A DNA stretch of 64,000 nucleotides from an uncultured Ruminococcus sp. (GCA_946494335.1 CAMMBV010000015.1:1-64000), one strand, 5' to 3'. Numbered from the stretch's first letter, positions 18,459-27,515 are shown. Numbers and translations are program-made. The notes: generated from the letters alone by a model not told the origin.

Positions 18459-19118
18459 ATGTATCAATTATCACCATCTATGCTCTCAGCTGATTTTAAC
18501 CGGCTGGGCGAGCAGCTGAAAACCATAGAGGACGCGGGAGTTAAATGGCTTCATATCGATGTGATGGACGGGGACTTTGTGCCCAGCATTTCATTTGGAA
18601 TGCCGGTGATCGCATCCATCCGCAAAGAGAGCGGTCTGTTTTTTGACGTCCATCTGATGGTGTCCAATCCGGATCGCTATATTGAAGACTTTGCCAAAGC
18701 AGGGGCAGATATGATCACAGTTCATGCGGAAGCCTGCCGTCATCTGGAGGGCTGTATTTCCCAGATTCATAAAGCGGGATGTAAAGCCGGCGTGGCTTTA
18801 AACCCGGCGACGCCTTTATGTCAGCTGGATTATGTGCTTCATAAGCTGGATATGGTGCTGCTTATGACTGTAAACCCGGGATTCGGCGGCCAGTCTTATA
18901 TAGAAAAATCCACGGAAAAGATTGCTGATCTGAAGAAGATGCTGAAAGAGCGGGGGCTTGATACGGATATTCAGGTGGACGGCGGAATCAATCAGAAAAC
19001 CATTGACCGGGTGCTGGACGCAGGAGCCAACATCATCGTGGCAGGTTCCGCTGTGTTCGGAGGCGACATCAGGGGAAATATTGCCGGCTTCCAGGAGGCT
19101 TTTGCACGTCATCAGTAG
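18459..19118 (+). CDS. rpe: Ribulose-phosphate 3-epimerase
   Basis: This enzyme interconverts ribulose 5-phosphate and xylulose 5-phosphate in the pentose phosphate pathway. The 219-residue TIM barrel shows LHIDVMDGDFVPSISFG, DVHLMVSNP and VNPGFGGQSYI, with the metal-binding His/Asp residues and the phosphate-binding loop. AGGAGG precedes the ATG, 1 nt after rsgA. Confidence 0.96.
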   Translation: MYQLSPSMLSADFNRLGEQLKTIEDAGVKWLHIDVMDGDFVPSISFGMPVIASIRKESGLFFDVHLMVSNPDRYIEDFAKAGADMITVHAEACRHLEGCISQIHKAGCKAGVALNPATPLCQLDYVLHKLDMVLLMTVNPGFGGQSYIEKSTEKIADLKKMLKERGLDTDIQVDGGINQKTIDRVLDAGANIIVAGSAVFGGDIRGNIAGFQEAFARHQ

Positions 19119-19130
19119 AGGAATGAAAAA

Positions 19131-19778
19131 GTGAACACATTGATTATCAGCGGGGGCAATATCAATTCTGATTTTGCCCTCGATTTTATGGGAAAACAGA
19201 AAATTGATTTTATCATTGCAGTGGATGGCGGACTGGCATTTACCAGAAAGCATGACATCAGACCGGATCTGATTGTGGGGGATTTCGACAGCGTTCCAAA
19301 AGAGATCATAGATCAGTACAGGAAAGAAAACCGGGTGCCTGTCCGGGAATATAATCCGGTGAAGGATGCCACGGACACTCAGATTGCGCTGGAAAAAGCG
19401 CTGGAAGAGGGAAGCGACCGGATCTGGATTCTGGGAGCCACCGGAACAAGACTGGATCACGTGCTGGGAAATATATATATACTGCGTCAGGCCCAGAGAC
19501 ATGGAAAAGAAGCATATCTTGTGGATGAGCATAACCGGATTTCCCTGGTCTCATCAGCCCTGATTTTAAAAAAAGATGAGCAGTACGGCAAATACGTTTC
19601 CTTTCTGCCGCTGGGCGACAGGGCAGAGGGGGTAAATCTGGAAGGATTTAAATATCCTCTTGTGAATGCCCTGCTGACAAACGACAACAGCCTGGGAGTC
19701 AGCAATGAGATTGCAGCGAAGGAAGCAAGGGTGTCTTTAAAAGAGGGGACGCTTATTATGATTGAATCTGTGGATTGA
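19131..19778 (+). CDS. thiN: Thiamine diphosphokinase
   Basis: This enzyme makes thiamine diphosphate from thiamine and ATP. The 215-residue protein has the family motifs AVDGGLAF, VGDFDS and DATDTQIA. The start is GTG at 19131, because the nearby ATG at 19122 hits a stop after three codons. It is the last gene of the housekeeping run. Its stop codon lies inside a 13-bp sequence that is repeated 865 bp downstream, on the far side of the toxin-antitoxin cassette. Confidence 0.94.
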   Translation: MNTLIISGGNINSDFALDFMGKQKIDFIIAVDGGLAFTRKHDIRPDLIVGDFDSVPKEIIDQYRKENRVPVREYNPVKDATDTQIALEKALEEGSDRIWILGATGTRLDHVLGNIYILRQAQRHGKEAYLVDEHNRISLVSSALILKKDEQYGKYVSFLPLGDRAEGVNLEGFKYPLVNALLTNDNSLGVSNEIAAKEARVSLKEGTLIMIESVD

Positions 19779-19796
19779 AAAACTGTCACTGGCGCG

Positions 19797-19825
19797 TTGA
19801 GAAAATCTTTGTTTTGGTTTATACT
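19797..19825 (+). promoter_or_regulatory. SigA-type promoter of the MNT/HEPN cassette
   Basis: TTGAGA (19797-19802), a 17-nt spacer and TATACT (19820-19825) lie 32 nt upstream of the MNT start codon. The cassette therefore appears to carry its own promoter. Confidence 0.65.
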
Positions 19826-19856
19826 AAAGTTAAGCAGAGAAAGGAGGGGGGATGGT

Positions 19857-20198
19857 ATGCCGCAGACAATTAAAATACTTCTTAATCAGTATTTGTCAGA
19901 AATAAAGAAAATATATGGTACACATCTTAAAAGCGTTATTTTATATGGTTCTTATGCCAGAGGCGATTACACCGCTGACTCTGATATTGATATCCTGCTT
20001 TTGGTAGATCTGAAGCAGGAGGAAATAGATGCTTACTCAGATGCACTGTCAGAATTGGGATATGAATATAATGTGGAGAATGATGTCTGGGTGATGCCGG
20101 TTGTGAAAAATATCCAGCATTTTAGTCAGTGGGCAGCGGCATATCCGTTCTACAGCAACGTGCAGAAAGAGGGAGTGATATTATATGAAACAGCCTGA
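19857..20198 (+). CDS. mntA: MNT-type nucleotidyltransferase antitoxin
   Basis: This is a 113-residue minimal nucleotidyltransferase, the antitoxin half of an MNT/HEPN pair. Studied MntA proteins modify the HEPN toxin by adding AMP. The catalytic signature is complete: GSYARGD with Gly31-Ser32, ten residues, then Asp43-x-Asp45. The start is the ATG at 19857 behind AAAGGAGGGGGG; an in-frame TTG 60 nt upstream lies in the promoter. The gene is AT-richer than the flanking housekeeping genes and overlaps the HEPN gene by 14 nt. The name rests on domain architecture only. Confidence 0.82.
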   Translation: MPQTIKILLNQYLSEIKKIYGTHLKSVILYGSYARGDYTADSDIDILLLVDLKQEEIDAYSDALSELGYEYNVENDVWVMPVVKNIQHFSQWAAAYPFYSNVQKEGVILYETA

Positions 20199-20619
20199 AT
20201 CGATAGATATCGGCACAAAAATGGATGTAGTTCGTCATCGCTTAAACGTTGCGAAAGAGGATCTGGACTCTGCGCGTCTGACTTTTGGAGCCGGACAATA
20301 CAGGGCAGCAAATAACCGTGCTTATTACAGTATCTTTCATACTATATGTGCGGTGCTTGCGAAAGAAGGAATTGCTTTTAAGAAACATAAAGATACACTT
20401 AGCTATTTTAATAAAAATTATGTGCAGCCTGAGATCTTTCCACGAGAACTTGGGAAAAAAATAGTAAAGGCGGAGGAAATCCGTCATGCAAGTGATTATG
20501 ATACGTTTTATATCGCATCTAAAGAGATAACTGCACAGCAAATTGAGACAGCTGCAAAGATTATGGAACTTGCTGAACGATACCTGTTTGAGAAAGGGGA
20601 GCAGATAGATAACGAATGA
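20185..20619 (+). CDS. hepT: HEPN-domain toxin partner
   Basis: This is a 144-residue all-helical HEPN protein, a presumed RNase toxin held in check by the upstream nucleotidyltransferase. The motif NRAYYSIFH supplies an R-x6-H pair (Arg45, His52), compatible with the HEPN R-x4-6-H catalytic signature. A second conserved segment is EIRHASDYD. The 14-nt overlap with the MNT gene indicates coupled expression. It could belong to the broader PF05168-like HEPN group, so RNA cleavage is inferred, not shown. Confidence 0.8.
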   Translation: MKQPESIDIGTKMDVVRHRLNVAKEDLDSARLTFGAGQYRAANNRAYYSIFHTICAVLAKEGIAFKKHKDTLSYFNKNYVQPEIFPRELGKKIVKAEEIRHASDYDTFYIASKEITAQQIETAAKIMELAERYLFEKGEQIDNE

Positions 20620-20643
20620 CAGAATAATTCGCATGTGGATTGA

Positions 20644-20678
20644 AAAGCAGTCTGGCGAATGATCGTCAGACTGCTTTA
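20644..20678. terminator. Bidirectional terminator between HEPN gene and methyltransferase-like gene
   Basis: An 11-bp perfect stem (AAAGCAGTCTG against CAGACTGCTTT) with a 12-nt loop has A/T runs on both sides. It serves the plus-strand genes from the left and the minus-strand gene from the right. Confidence 0.8.
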
Positions 20679-20680
20679 CT

Positions 20681-21682
20681 TTAAAAATGTTTTCCGTATT
20701 TCATAGATGCCTTTATAAGGGGCATCATCTTTTGAGCTTTTTCATCAGGATCCAAGGTGTCGATCAGAAGAAATCCGAACCAGATATAACCGGGATATTT
20801 TCCATAAGTATCGAAATCTCTTTGAACCTCCGCTTCGATGACAGACGGATCTGCATCGGGTCTGCCTGCAGGGCCGTTTGTGGCGTAACCGCCTAGAATA
20901 CAGAACGAGTCTCCGTGTTTTTTCAGTATTGATTCGATATCGTTGGTAGGCTGGACGGAAGTCCAGCCGGCAGCGCCGGTTTCAATGAAATCTTCAATCA
21001 GAATATCAGCCTTTCCGCATGTATGCTGGATGGGAATCATATCGAATGCTCTGACTGCTTCATATATCTTTTTGTGTACAGGCTTAATAAGTCTGCGGTA
21101 AGTATCCGGAGCCATAAAAAGGCTTCGTTCTGTAGCAATGTCATCGTAGTTGGTAAACACATCCGGCTGATAATATTTGGCGGCCATTTCAATGACCTGG
21201 ATTTTATATTCTCCGATGGCATTGAGCAGATCACCGGTAGCTTCAGGTTCTACAGCCATAGATACAAGCGCTTCCTCAAATCCCATCAGGGCGGCCAGAC
21301 GCTCAAAGGGTCCATTTCCACTGCCAAAATCGATCAGCTGTGTTTCTGGATTACCCCGCCCCAGTTCCATCTTTGCCTGGGCTTCCCAGTCGCATTCCAT
21401 AATATCAGGGAATTTTACAATCTTTTTCCAGTCAACAATAGTTTCAGAATTTAAAAGAAATGAGTCAGGTTCCGGGATAGGCGCCCCGCCTCCGGAAGAA
21501 GGCGTTACCCAGTTGACTCCGAAACCATCGCGGCCACCGGTAACAGGTCCTTTTTCAAAAGCAGGTCCCGGACCGAATCCAAATCCTCCGTTTACGACGT
21601 CTGTCAGGTAATTGGGAACCCATTCCGGGGACTGGTGGTTTAAAACTGCCAGCATATTTTCTTTGGGTGTCATGTTCATCAT
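20681..21682 (-). CDS. Uroporphyrinogen decarboxylase-like methyltransferase (MtaA/CmuA type)
   Basis: This 333-residue cytoplasmic protein has the URO-D fold used by corrinoid:coenzyme methyltransferases. The zinc-type ligand pattern H-x-C...C is present as IQHTCG (His220, Cys222) and FCILGG (Cys261). That pattern favours methyl transfer between a corrinoid protein and an acceptor such as tetrahydrofolate, over heme synthesis. No corrinoid protein or substrate methyltransferase is adjacent. AGAAAGGAG precedes the double ATG. The gene is divergent from a PucR-type regulator and ends at a shared terminator, so it is probably a single-gene unit under that regulator. The substrate is unknown. 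Confidence 0.8.
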   Translation of the reverse strand: MMNMTPKENMLAVLNHQSPEWVPNYLTDVVNGGFGFGPGPAFEKGPVTGGRDGFGVNWVTPSSGGGAPIPEPDSFLLNSETIVDWKKIVKFPDIMECDWEAQAKMELGRGNPETQLIDFGSGNGPFERLAALMGFEEALVSMAVEPEATGDLLNAIGEYKIQVIEMAAKYYQPDVFTNYDDIATERSLFMAPDTYRRLIKPVHKKIYEAVRAFDMIPIQHTCGKADILIEDFIETGAAGWTSVQPTNDIESILKKHGDSFCILGGYATNGPAGRPDADPSVIEAEVQRDFDTYGKYPGYIWFGFLLIDTLDPDEKAQKMMPLIKASMKYGKHF

Positions 21683-21698
21683 GTTCTCCTTTCTGCAA

Positions 21699-21862
21699 TT
21701 TGTACATTTTGAATAGCTGCTTCACAAAAAATCCGCAGGTACCAGTAAAGTGTATCAAGTTGTAAAAGCCTGCATTTTTTTATATAATTACATTATAAAA
21801 AATATCTGTCAGAATTCTATTCTGCTGATAATTCAATTATAAATGGTTTTGTTTGTACATTT
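21699..21862. promoter_or_regulatory. Paired TTTGTACATTT sites in the divergent intergenic region
   Basis: The same 11-mer, with a TGTACA palindromic core, lies at 21699-21709 and 21852-21862. Each copy is 17-20 nt from the start codon of one of the two divergent genes. They are candidate operators for the PucR-type regulator. Confidence 0.4.
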
Positions 21863-21880
21863 GGTATAAAGGGAGAGCAT

Positions 21881-23413
21881 ATGAAGTTACCACAGTCATT
21901 CATTAAATATCATTTAAAAGATATGGTGAGTTTTTCGGAAAAGGACGCCTGCCCGGAATCAGATATTCTGCTGAAGAGACCGGTATTTTGGGAGCGAGAT
22001 ATGGAAATGGTTGAAAACATGATTATATTTACAGATAGTATTCCCATTACGGCACAGTCTGTACCCAACATACTGTGGATTACAGAGAAAGTAGAAAAAA
22101 ACAAAAAAGGGATTATATTGGGAGTAGTCAGAAGAGGAGGCAATCTGCAGCAGATATCCAATCGGCTCCACAGGTTATTTGACCTATATGAAAACTGGGA
22201 GAGGAATCTGTCACAGTTGATCGATGCCCCCGGAGCATTACAGCATATGGTCAGTTTGTCTCAGGATATCCTGGGGAACCCGGTGGTTATCATGAATGCC
22301 CATTATATGATTGTTTCGTTTTCGGCATCCAGGGAATATTTTCAAAAGAAAGGGTTGCCTGAATTTGACGCGGCGGGTTATCTTTCGGAAGATCTGGTGA
22401 ATTTATTTAAAAATGATGAAAACTTTTTTGAGGCAAGAAAAAACCAGTCATCATTTATATATATTGGAGAGGGAATTCCGGGAAAAGTTCTGTGTCATAA
22501 TATTTTCTCACAGGGTGTCTGCGTTGGAAGAGTCTGTATGGCAGATGCGGAAAGAGAGTTTTGTCAGTGGGACAGCTTCTTTTTAAGTGTGTTGACAGGG
22601 TATCTGCAGAAATGTTTTGTGCAGGAACAGAAAAATTATACGGACGATCAAGAAATCACCCGCGTTTTTTTGGATTTGCTCCATGACAGAAATGTGAAAT
22701 ATTCCAGAGTATTGAATTTCCTCAATACAAAAAACTGGAAAGAACATAGTTATTTTCGTCTGTGTGTTTTACAGCCAAGTGTGAATGATTTGTCCAATCA
22801 TACGCTGGATTTTTTCTGTTATCATCTTACGGTGGAATATGAAAACTGTATTGCTGTGGCGGACGGAAATGAAATCATCATTTTGATTTATTATGGCGAG
22901 AGACTGGAGCATTCACATGACATAAATCAAAGGCTTGCGTTTTTTATCAGAGAAAATAATTTCAGAATGGGATTCAGCAATTATTTTCAGAATATTAACG
23001 GCCTTCACCAGTTTTATGTTGAAGGTACGTTTGCATTGGCCTACGGTCAAAAGACAGAGCCTACAATCTGGAGATATTCCTTTGGCGACTATTTGCTGGA
23101 ATATGTAATTGAAAAATCCAGTGAAGAGATTAAGGCGGAGCATCTGATTGCACCTGAATTGAAAATTTTGTTGGATTATGACCGGAAACATGATACGGAA
23201 CTATGCAGAACTTTAAAATGCTATCTTGATAACAGACAGAGTCCTGTTCTAACGGCGAAAAAATTGTTTATCCAGCGAGGCACCTTAAATTATCGTATAA
23301 AAAGAATCAGGCAGCTTACGAAACTTAATTTAAATGACTGGAAGGTTCTGCTGAAACTTCAGTTGTCCTATGCGATGGCAGCAAGTTCAGTCATTATGAC
23401 CAAAGTAAATTAG
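21881..23413 (+). CDS. PucR-family transcriptional regulator
   Basis: This 510-residue regulator ends in a PucR/CdaR-type helix-turn-helix (about 445-505), with LTAKKLFIQRGTLNYRIKRI as the recognisable part. The middle (about 290-410) resembles the GGDEF-like/RNaseH-fold segment of CdaR proteins. The N-terminal ~270 residues are a sensor-type region not assigned to a named domain. AAAGGGAG lies before the ATG. Its divergent position suggests it controls the methyltransferase-like gene at 20681-21682; the ligand is unknown. Confidence 0.85.
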   Translation: MKLPQSFIKYHLKDMVSFSEKDACPESDILLKRPVFWERDMEMVENMIIFTDSIPITAQSVPNILWITEKVEKNKKGIILGVVRRGGNLQQISNRLHRLFDLYENWERNLSQLIDAPGALQHMVSLSQDILGNPVVIMNAHYMIVSFSASREYFQKKGLPEFDAAGYLSEDLVNLFKNDENFFEARKNQSSFIYIGEGIPGKVLCHNIFSQGVCVGRVCMADAEREFCQWDSFFLSVLTGYLQKCFVQEQKNYTDDQEITRVFLDLLHDRNVKYSRVLNFLNTKNWKEHSYFRLCVLQPSVNDLSNHTLDFFCYHLTVEYENCIAVADGNEIIILIYYGERLEHSHDINQRLAFFIRENNFRMGFSNYFQNINGLHQFYVEGTFALAYGQKTEPTIWRYSFGDYLLEYVIEKSSEEIKAEHLIAPELKILLDYDRKHDTELCRTLKCYLDNRQSPVLTAKKLFIQRGTLNYRIKRIRQLTKLNLNDWKVLLKLQLSYAMAASSVIMTKVN

Positions 23414-23513
23414 AGACTTTACGTTCTGACGGCATTTGTGGATGACTGTTTCCGCAAGCGCAGCGCTAAATTAATTGGTGACACAAGGATTACGAAAGAA
23501 TTTTCGGCTGCGA

Positions 23514-23542
23514 TTGAAAAAACAGAGTCTATGTGCTATACT
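23514..23542 (+). promoter_or_regulatory. SigA-type promoter upstream of ychF
   Basis: TTGAAA (23514-23519), a 17-nt spacer and TATACT (23537-23542) lie in the 297-bp gap between the PucR gene and ychF, giving a leader of about 160 nt. An 8-bp hairpin (AGAAAGCC/GGCTTTCT) lies near 23667-23693, shortly before the ychF start. Nothing else is recognised in this gap. Confidence 0.6.
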
Positions 23543-23710
23543 TCATAGTTGCGTTGGACTTTTTTGAGTGAAAAAGGAGTCTGAACATCATGGAGAAAAC
23601 CTGAAAGGCGCCCGCCAGTTATAAAAAGGGTGTAAAAAGGGCGTAAACAAAAAATAGAGAAAGGCAGAAAGCCAGTAAAATCAAGGCTTTCTGGACAGGT
23701 AAAGCATAAA

Positions 23711-24808
23711 ATGAAATTAGGAATCGTAGGTCTTCCCAATGTGGGGAAGAGCACATTATTTAATTCACTGACAAAGGCGGGGGCGGAATCGGCTAATTAT
23801 CCGTTCTGCACCATTGACCCAAATGTGGGAATCGTACCGGTTCCGGATGAGAGACTGAAGCTTCTGGGAGATTTTTATCAGTCTAAAAAAGTAACGCCGG
23901 CAGTGATCGAATTTGTGGATATCGCAGGTCTGGTGAAAGGCGCTTCCAAAGGCGAGGGGCTGGGAAACCAGTTTCTGGCCAATATCCGTGAGGTGGATGC
24001 CATCGTCCATGTGGTGCGCTGTTTTGAAGATGCCAACGTGGTGCATGTGGACGGAACCATCAATCCGCTGCGGGATATTGAAACCATAGAGCTGGAATTG
24101 ATTTTTTCTGATCTGGAGATACTGGAAAGAAGAATTGCCAAAACATCCCGGTCTGCAAGAAATGATAAAGGGGCTGCGAAGGAGCTTGCGCTTCTGGAAA
24201 AACTGAAAGCCCATCTGGAGAGCGGTCAGTCTGTCAAAACTATGGAGTTTGAGGACGAGGAAGAAGAGCAGGCGGCTGCTTCCTACAATCTTCTGACCCA
24301 GAAGCCGGTGATTTTTGCAGCCAATGTATCGGAGGATGATCTGGCGGATGACGCCGCGTCCAATTCATTTGTCAGTGAGGTAAAAGAGTATGCGGCCCGT
24401 CAGAACAGCGAGGTTTTTGTGATCTGCGCTCAGATCGAGCAGGAGATCGCAGAACTGGATGACGATGAGAAAAAGATGTTTCTGGAAGATCTGGGCCTGG
24501 AGGAATCCGGCCTGGAGAAACTGATCAAAGCCAGTTACCGTCTCCTTGGACTTTTAAGTTACCTGACGGCGGGGGAAGATGAGACAAGGGCCTGGACGAT
24601 TAAACAGGGCACCAAAGCTCCTGCGGCCGCCGGAAAAATCCATACGGACTTTGAACGCGGTTTTATAAAAGCGGAGGTTGTCAATTACCAGGATCTTCTG
24701 GACTGCGGATCCTACGCGGGCGCCCGGGATAAAGGTCTGGTCCGCATGGAAGGAAAGGATTACGTGGTAAAAGACGGAGACGTGATACTGTTCCGGTTTA
24801 ATGTATGA
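23711..24808 (+). CDS. ychF: Redox-regulated ATPase/GTP-binding protein YchF
   Basis: This Obg-family P-loop NTPase binds ribosomes and prefers ATP in characterised homologues. The 365-residue protein has G1 GLPNVGKST at residue 6, the signature CTIDPNVG, and [20 protein letters not shown] with the G3 motif. A helical insert and a C-terminal TGS domain (about 280-365) follow. It appears to have its own promoter. Confidence 0.96.
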   Translation: MKLGIVGLPNVGKSTLFNSLTKAGAESANYPFCTIDPNVGIVPVPDERLKLLGDFYQSKKVTPAVIEFVDIAGLVKGASKGEGLGNQFLANIREVDAIVHVVRCFEDANVVHVDGTINPLRDIETIELELIFSDLEILERRIAKTSRSARNDKGAAKELALLEKLKAHLESGQSVKTMEFEDEEEEQAAASYNLLTQKPVIFAANVSEDDLADDAASNSFVSEVKEYAARQNSEVFVICAQIEQEIAELDDDEKKMFLEDLGLEESGLEKLIKASYRLLGLLSYLTAGEDETRAWTIKQGTKAPAAAGKIHTDFERGFIKAEVVNYQDLLDCGSYAGARDKGLVRMEGKDYVVKDGDVILFRFNV

Positions 24809-24901
24809 CACCAGGTTTTCAAAGTCAGGAGGCCCATTGTGCGTGCACAAAATGGGAATTCTGACGATTATATAGGATGGACAGGAAGAGGGTGACAGAA
24901 A

Positions 24902-25795
24902 ATGGATATGGCCATTAATTTCCCCAATTTGGGCATTTACCTTGAGCATGTGGGAAAAACCTTTCATGTGTTCGGCATTGAAATTGCCTATTACGGTGTG
25001 GCGGTGGTTCTGGGAATGATGCTGGGTATGGGACTGGTACTTCGGGAGGCAAAGAGGCTGGGACAGGATACGGACCGTTACTGGGATATGGTGATGATCG
25101 GCCTGGTGGCCGGCGTAATAGGAGCCAGGATTTATTATGTGGTTTTTGCCTGGGAGATTTACAGGGACAATCTGCTGGAGATATTTAATATCCGGCACGG
25201 CGGCCTGGCTATTTATGGAGGAATCATCGGCGCCACTATCGCGGTATACGTTTATTCCAGAGTCAGAAAAATGAAATTTTCCATTATGACGGACTGCATT
25301 GCGCCGGGGCTGCTGCTGGGGCAGATCATTGGACGCTGGGGAAATTTCTTTAACAGGGAAGCGTTCGGCGGTTATACGGACGGGATTTTTGCCATGCAGC
25401 TTCCGGTATCGGCTGTGAGAGAAAATGAGATTACACAGACAATGTGGGATCATCTTGTCACGGTAAACGGTGTGGATATGATTCAGGTTCATCCCACCTT
25501 TCTGTATGAAGGAATGTGGAATCTGTGCGTGTTGATTGTATTGTGGCTTTACAGAAAGCATAAAAAATTCAATGGAGAAGTCTTTCTGCTGTATCTGGTG
25601 GGATATGGTATCGGACGAGCATGGATCGAAGGTCTTCGTACGGATCAGCTGCTGCTTCCGGTGGTGGGGGTACCCGTATCCCAGATTTTATCCGTCTGTC
25701 TTGCGGTGGCGGCTGCTGCAGCAATTGTGTGTGTGAGAATGAAAATGAAGAAAAAGGGGCAGACACAAGATGTTGTGGAGGTAAAAAAAGAATAA
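24902..25795 (+). CDS. lgt: Prolipoprotein diacylglyceryl transferase
   Basis: This integral membrane enzyme transfers diacylglycerol from phosphatidylglycerol to the lipobox cysteine of prolipoproteins, the first step of lipoprotein maturation. The 297-residue protein has about seven membrane segments, the RHGGLAIYGG segment and the Lgt signature GQIIGRWGNFFNREAFGG. A short basic tail ends the protein. The gene stands alone and is followed by a terminator. Confidence 0.95.
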   Translation: MDMAINFPNLGIYLEHVGKTFHVFGIEIAYYGVAVVLGMMLGMGLVLREAKRLGQDTDRYWDMVMIGLVAGVIGARIYYVVFAWEIYRDNLLEIFNIRHGGLAIYGGIIGATIAVYVYSRVRKMKFSIMTDCIAPGLLLGQIIGRWGNFFNREAFGGYTDGIFAMQLPVSAVRENEITQTMWDHLVTVNGVDMIQVHPTFLYEGMWNLCVLIVLWLYRKHKKFNGEVFLLYLVGYGIGRAWIEGLRTDQLLLPVVGVPVSQILSVCLAVAAAAAIVCVRMKMKKKGQTQDVVEVKKE

Positions 25796-25812
25796 GGTAT
25801 AACTTGCGTTTT

Positions 25813-25845
25813 AGGAGAAATCGTTGTAGATTTCTCCTTTTTTTA
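25813..25845 (+). terminator. Rho-independent terminator after lgt
   Basis: GGAGAAATC and GATTTCTCC form a 9-bp stem followed by a T-rich run, 18 nt after the lgt stop. Confidence 0.85.
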
Positions 25846-25902
25846 TGTCGAAATCGCCTGATTTTTTCACAAAAAGTTCTAAAAAAAATCCAGATGAAAG
25901 GC

Positions 25903-25931
25903 TTGTTTTTTTAGGGGAAGTGGGTTAATAT
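25903..25931 (+). promoter_or_regulatory. Promoter of the mraZ/dcw operon
   Basis: TTGTTT (25903-25908), a 17-nt spacer and TAATAT (25926-25931) are followed within ten bases by the MraZ-type repeats. This would place transcription start at the edge of the operator. Confidence 0.65.
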
Positions 25932-25940
25932 AAATGCATA

Positions 25941-25980
25941 AGTGGTGGCAAGTGGTAGATAGTGGTGGAGGATGGGGAGA
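25941..25980 (+). promoter_or_regulatory. MraZ-type operator: four tandem 10-bp repeats
   Basis: Three units begin AGTGG at 25941, 25951 and 25961, and a fourth begins GATGG at 25971, in exact 10-bp phase. A further AGTGG at 25919 lies within the promoter spacer. MraZ is known to bind arrays of short G-rich direct repeats in front of its own operon. This array, just downstream of the -10 box, fits autoregulation by the next gene. Confidence 0.7.
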
Positions 25981-26056
25981 ATGTGGCAGTTCTTTCCATA
26001 ACGGCTATCGGAAGTGCAGGGGAGAAATACACTTCCAACGAAAGAGGTTTTTGTTT

Positions 26057-26488
26057 ATGTTCATGGGAGAGTACAGTCATTCAATTGACGCGAAGGGGAG
26101 ATTAATCATACCGGCTAAGTTCAGAGAACTCCTGGGAGAGGAGTTTGTTCTGACGAAGGGATTAGACGGATGCTTATCGATTTATCCCATGGACGAATGG
26201 AATGCTTTCGAAGAAAAGCTGAGGGCCTTACCACTTACAAACAAAAATGCCAGAACCTTTTCACGTTTCTTTGTCGCAGGCGCCACCGTCTGCGAGCTGG
26301 ATAAGCAGGGGAGAATTCTCGTGCCGGCGACGCTGCGGGAATTTGCTGGTCTGGAAAAAGATGTAGTACTTACTGGAAGCATTAACAGAATTGAGATTTG
26401 GAGTAAGTCCAAGTGGATAGAAAACAGCAATTATGACGACATGGATTCCATTGCAGAGGGTATGCAGGATATGGGAATTGTGATATAA
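26057..26488 (+). CDS. mraZ: Transcriptional regulator MraZ
   Basis: MraZ is a ring-forming DNA-binding protein that controls the division/cell-wall operon. The 143-residue protein contains two SpoVT/AbrB-like modules: [17 protein letters not shown] near the N-terminus and [17 protein letters not shown] in the middle. The ATG at 26057 begins at the conserved MFMGEYSHS. The open frame runs further upstream only through the operator. It is the first gene of the dcw cluster. Confidence 0.95.
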   Translation: MFMGEYSHSIDAKGRLIIPAKFRELLGEEFVLTKGLDGCLSIYPMDEWNAFEEKLRALPLTNKNARTFSRFFVAGATVCELDKQGRILVPATLREFAGLEKDVVLTGSINRIEIWSKSKWIENSNYDDMDSIAEGMQDMGIVI

Positions 26489-26542
26489 TATGACAGAATA
26501 TGTCATATGCCATGACGGTAATGGCTGGATGGGAGTATCAAA

Positions 26543-27499
26543 TTGGAGTTTAAACACAAATCGGTATTACTTCAGGAAACGATTGAAAACTTAAAGGTGA
26601 AGCCGGACGGAGTTTATGTCGACGGGACGCTGGGAGGAGCGGGACATGCTCTGGAGGTTTGCAAAAAATTGTCTGCCACGGGGAGATTTATAGGGATAGA
26701 CCAGGATGCTGCTGCAATAGAGACCGCGGCAGAACGGCTGAAGAACTATGAGAGTCAGACGATCATTATCCGCAGTAACTATTGCAGCATGATCCGGGAA
26801 GTACAAAATTTGGGAATCCGGGAAGTTGATGGGATTGTACTGGATCTGGGCGTATCCTCTTACCAGCTGGACACAGCGGAAAGAGGATTTACTTATCGGG
26901 CGGATGCACCGCTGGATATGCGCATGGATCAGAGACAGGAGAAAACAGCCCGGGATATTGTAAATACGTACAGTGAATCAGAGATTTACCGGATTATCCG
27001 CGATTATGGAGAAGACAGGTTCGCCAGGAATATTGCCAGGCATATTGTGAAAGCCAGAGAAAATGCACCGATCAATACCACCGGTGAGCTGGCCGAGATC
27101 ATAAAGCAGGCGATTCCCATGAAGGCAAGGGCTGTGGGAGGCCATCCTGCCAAAAGAACGTTCCAGGCAATCCGCATTGAATTGAATCAGGAACTGGAAG
27201 TTTTAAAACAGTCGCTGGACGATATGATCGATCTTTTGGGAGACGGCGGAAGGATCTGTATTATTACCTTCCATTCTCTGGAAGACCGAATTGTGAAAAA
27301 TATATTCAGGAACAGCGAACATCCATGTACATGCCCGCCGGATTTTCCAGTATGCGTTTGTGGGAAGAAATCAAAGGGGAGAGTGATCACCCGCAAACCT
27401 ATACTGCCGACTGAGCAGGAGATTGCGGAAAACCCGCGCTCTAAAAGCGCGAAGCTGCGCGTATTTGAAAGAATAAAAAACGGGGAAGATCAGTCTTGA
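26543..27499 (+). CDS. rsmH: 16S rRNA (cytosine-1402-N4)-methyltransferase
   Basis: This SAM-dependent enzyme methylates N4 of C1402 in 16S rRNA. The 318-residue protein shows the SAM loop [20 protein letters not shown] and the C-terminal [12 protein letters not shown] signature. The start is TTG at 26543 ([12 protein letters not shown]) behind GATGGGAG; upstream ATGs are out of frame. It is the second dcw gene, directly after mraZ. Confidence 0.95.
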   Translation: MEFKHKSVLLQETIENLKVKPDGVYVDGTLGGAGHALEVCKKLSATGRFIGIDQDAAAIETAAERLKNYESQTIIIRSNYCSMIREVQNLGIREVDGIVLDLGVSSYQLDTAERGFTYRADAPLDMRMDQRQEKTARDIVNTYSESEIYRIIRDYGEDRFARNIARHIVKARENAPINTTGELAEIIKQAIPMKARAVGGHPAKRTFQAIRIELNQELEVLKQSLDDMIDLLGDGGRICIITFHSLEDRIVKNIFRNSEHPCTCPPDFPVCVCGKKSKGRVITRKPILPTEQEIAENPRSKSAKLRVFERIKNGEDQS

Positions 27500-27515
27500 A
27501 GTTAGGAGAAATAAA

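Larger units (their letters stand above)
19769..20657. repeat. Direct repeats flanking the MNT/HEPN cassette
   Basis: TGTGGATTGAAAA occurs at 19769-19781 (the end of thiN) and again at 20634-20646. Similarity continues for about ten more bases on both sides, to a shared TGGCG. The repeat brackets exactly the two-gene toxin-antitoxin cassette. The right copy leads into the hairpin at 20644-20678 that probably was the original thiN terminator. Confidence 0.6.

Noticed and set aside
23414-23548. In-frame continuation of 44 codons after the TAG of the PucR-type gene, which would be read if TAG encoded pyrrolysine or were suppressed
   Set aside because: The stretch contains a good -35/-10 promoter for ychF, the PucR protein already ends at the usual point after its helix-turn-helix, and no pyrrolysine genes are seen.
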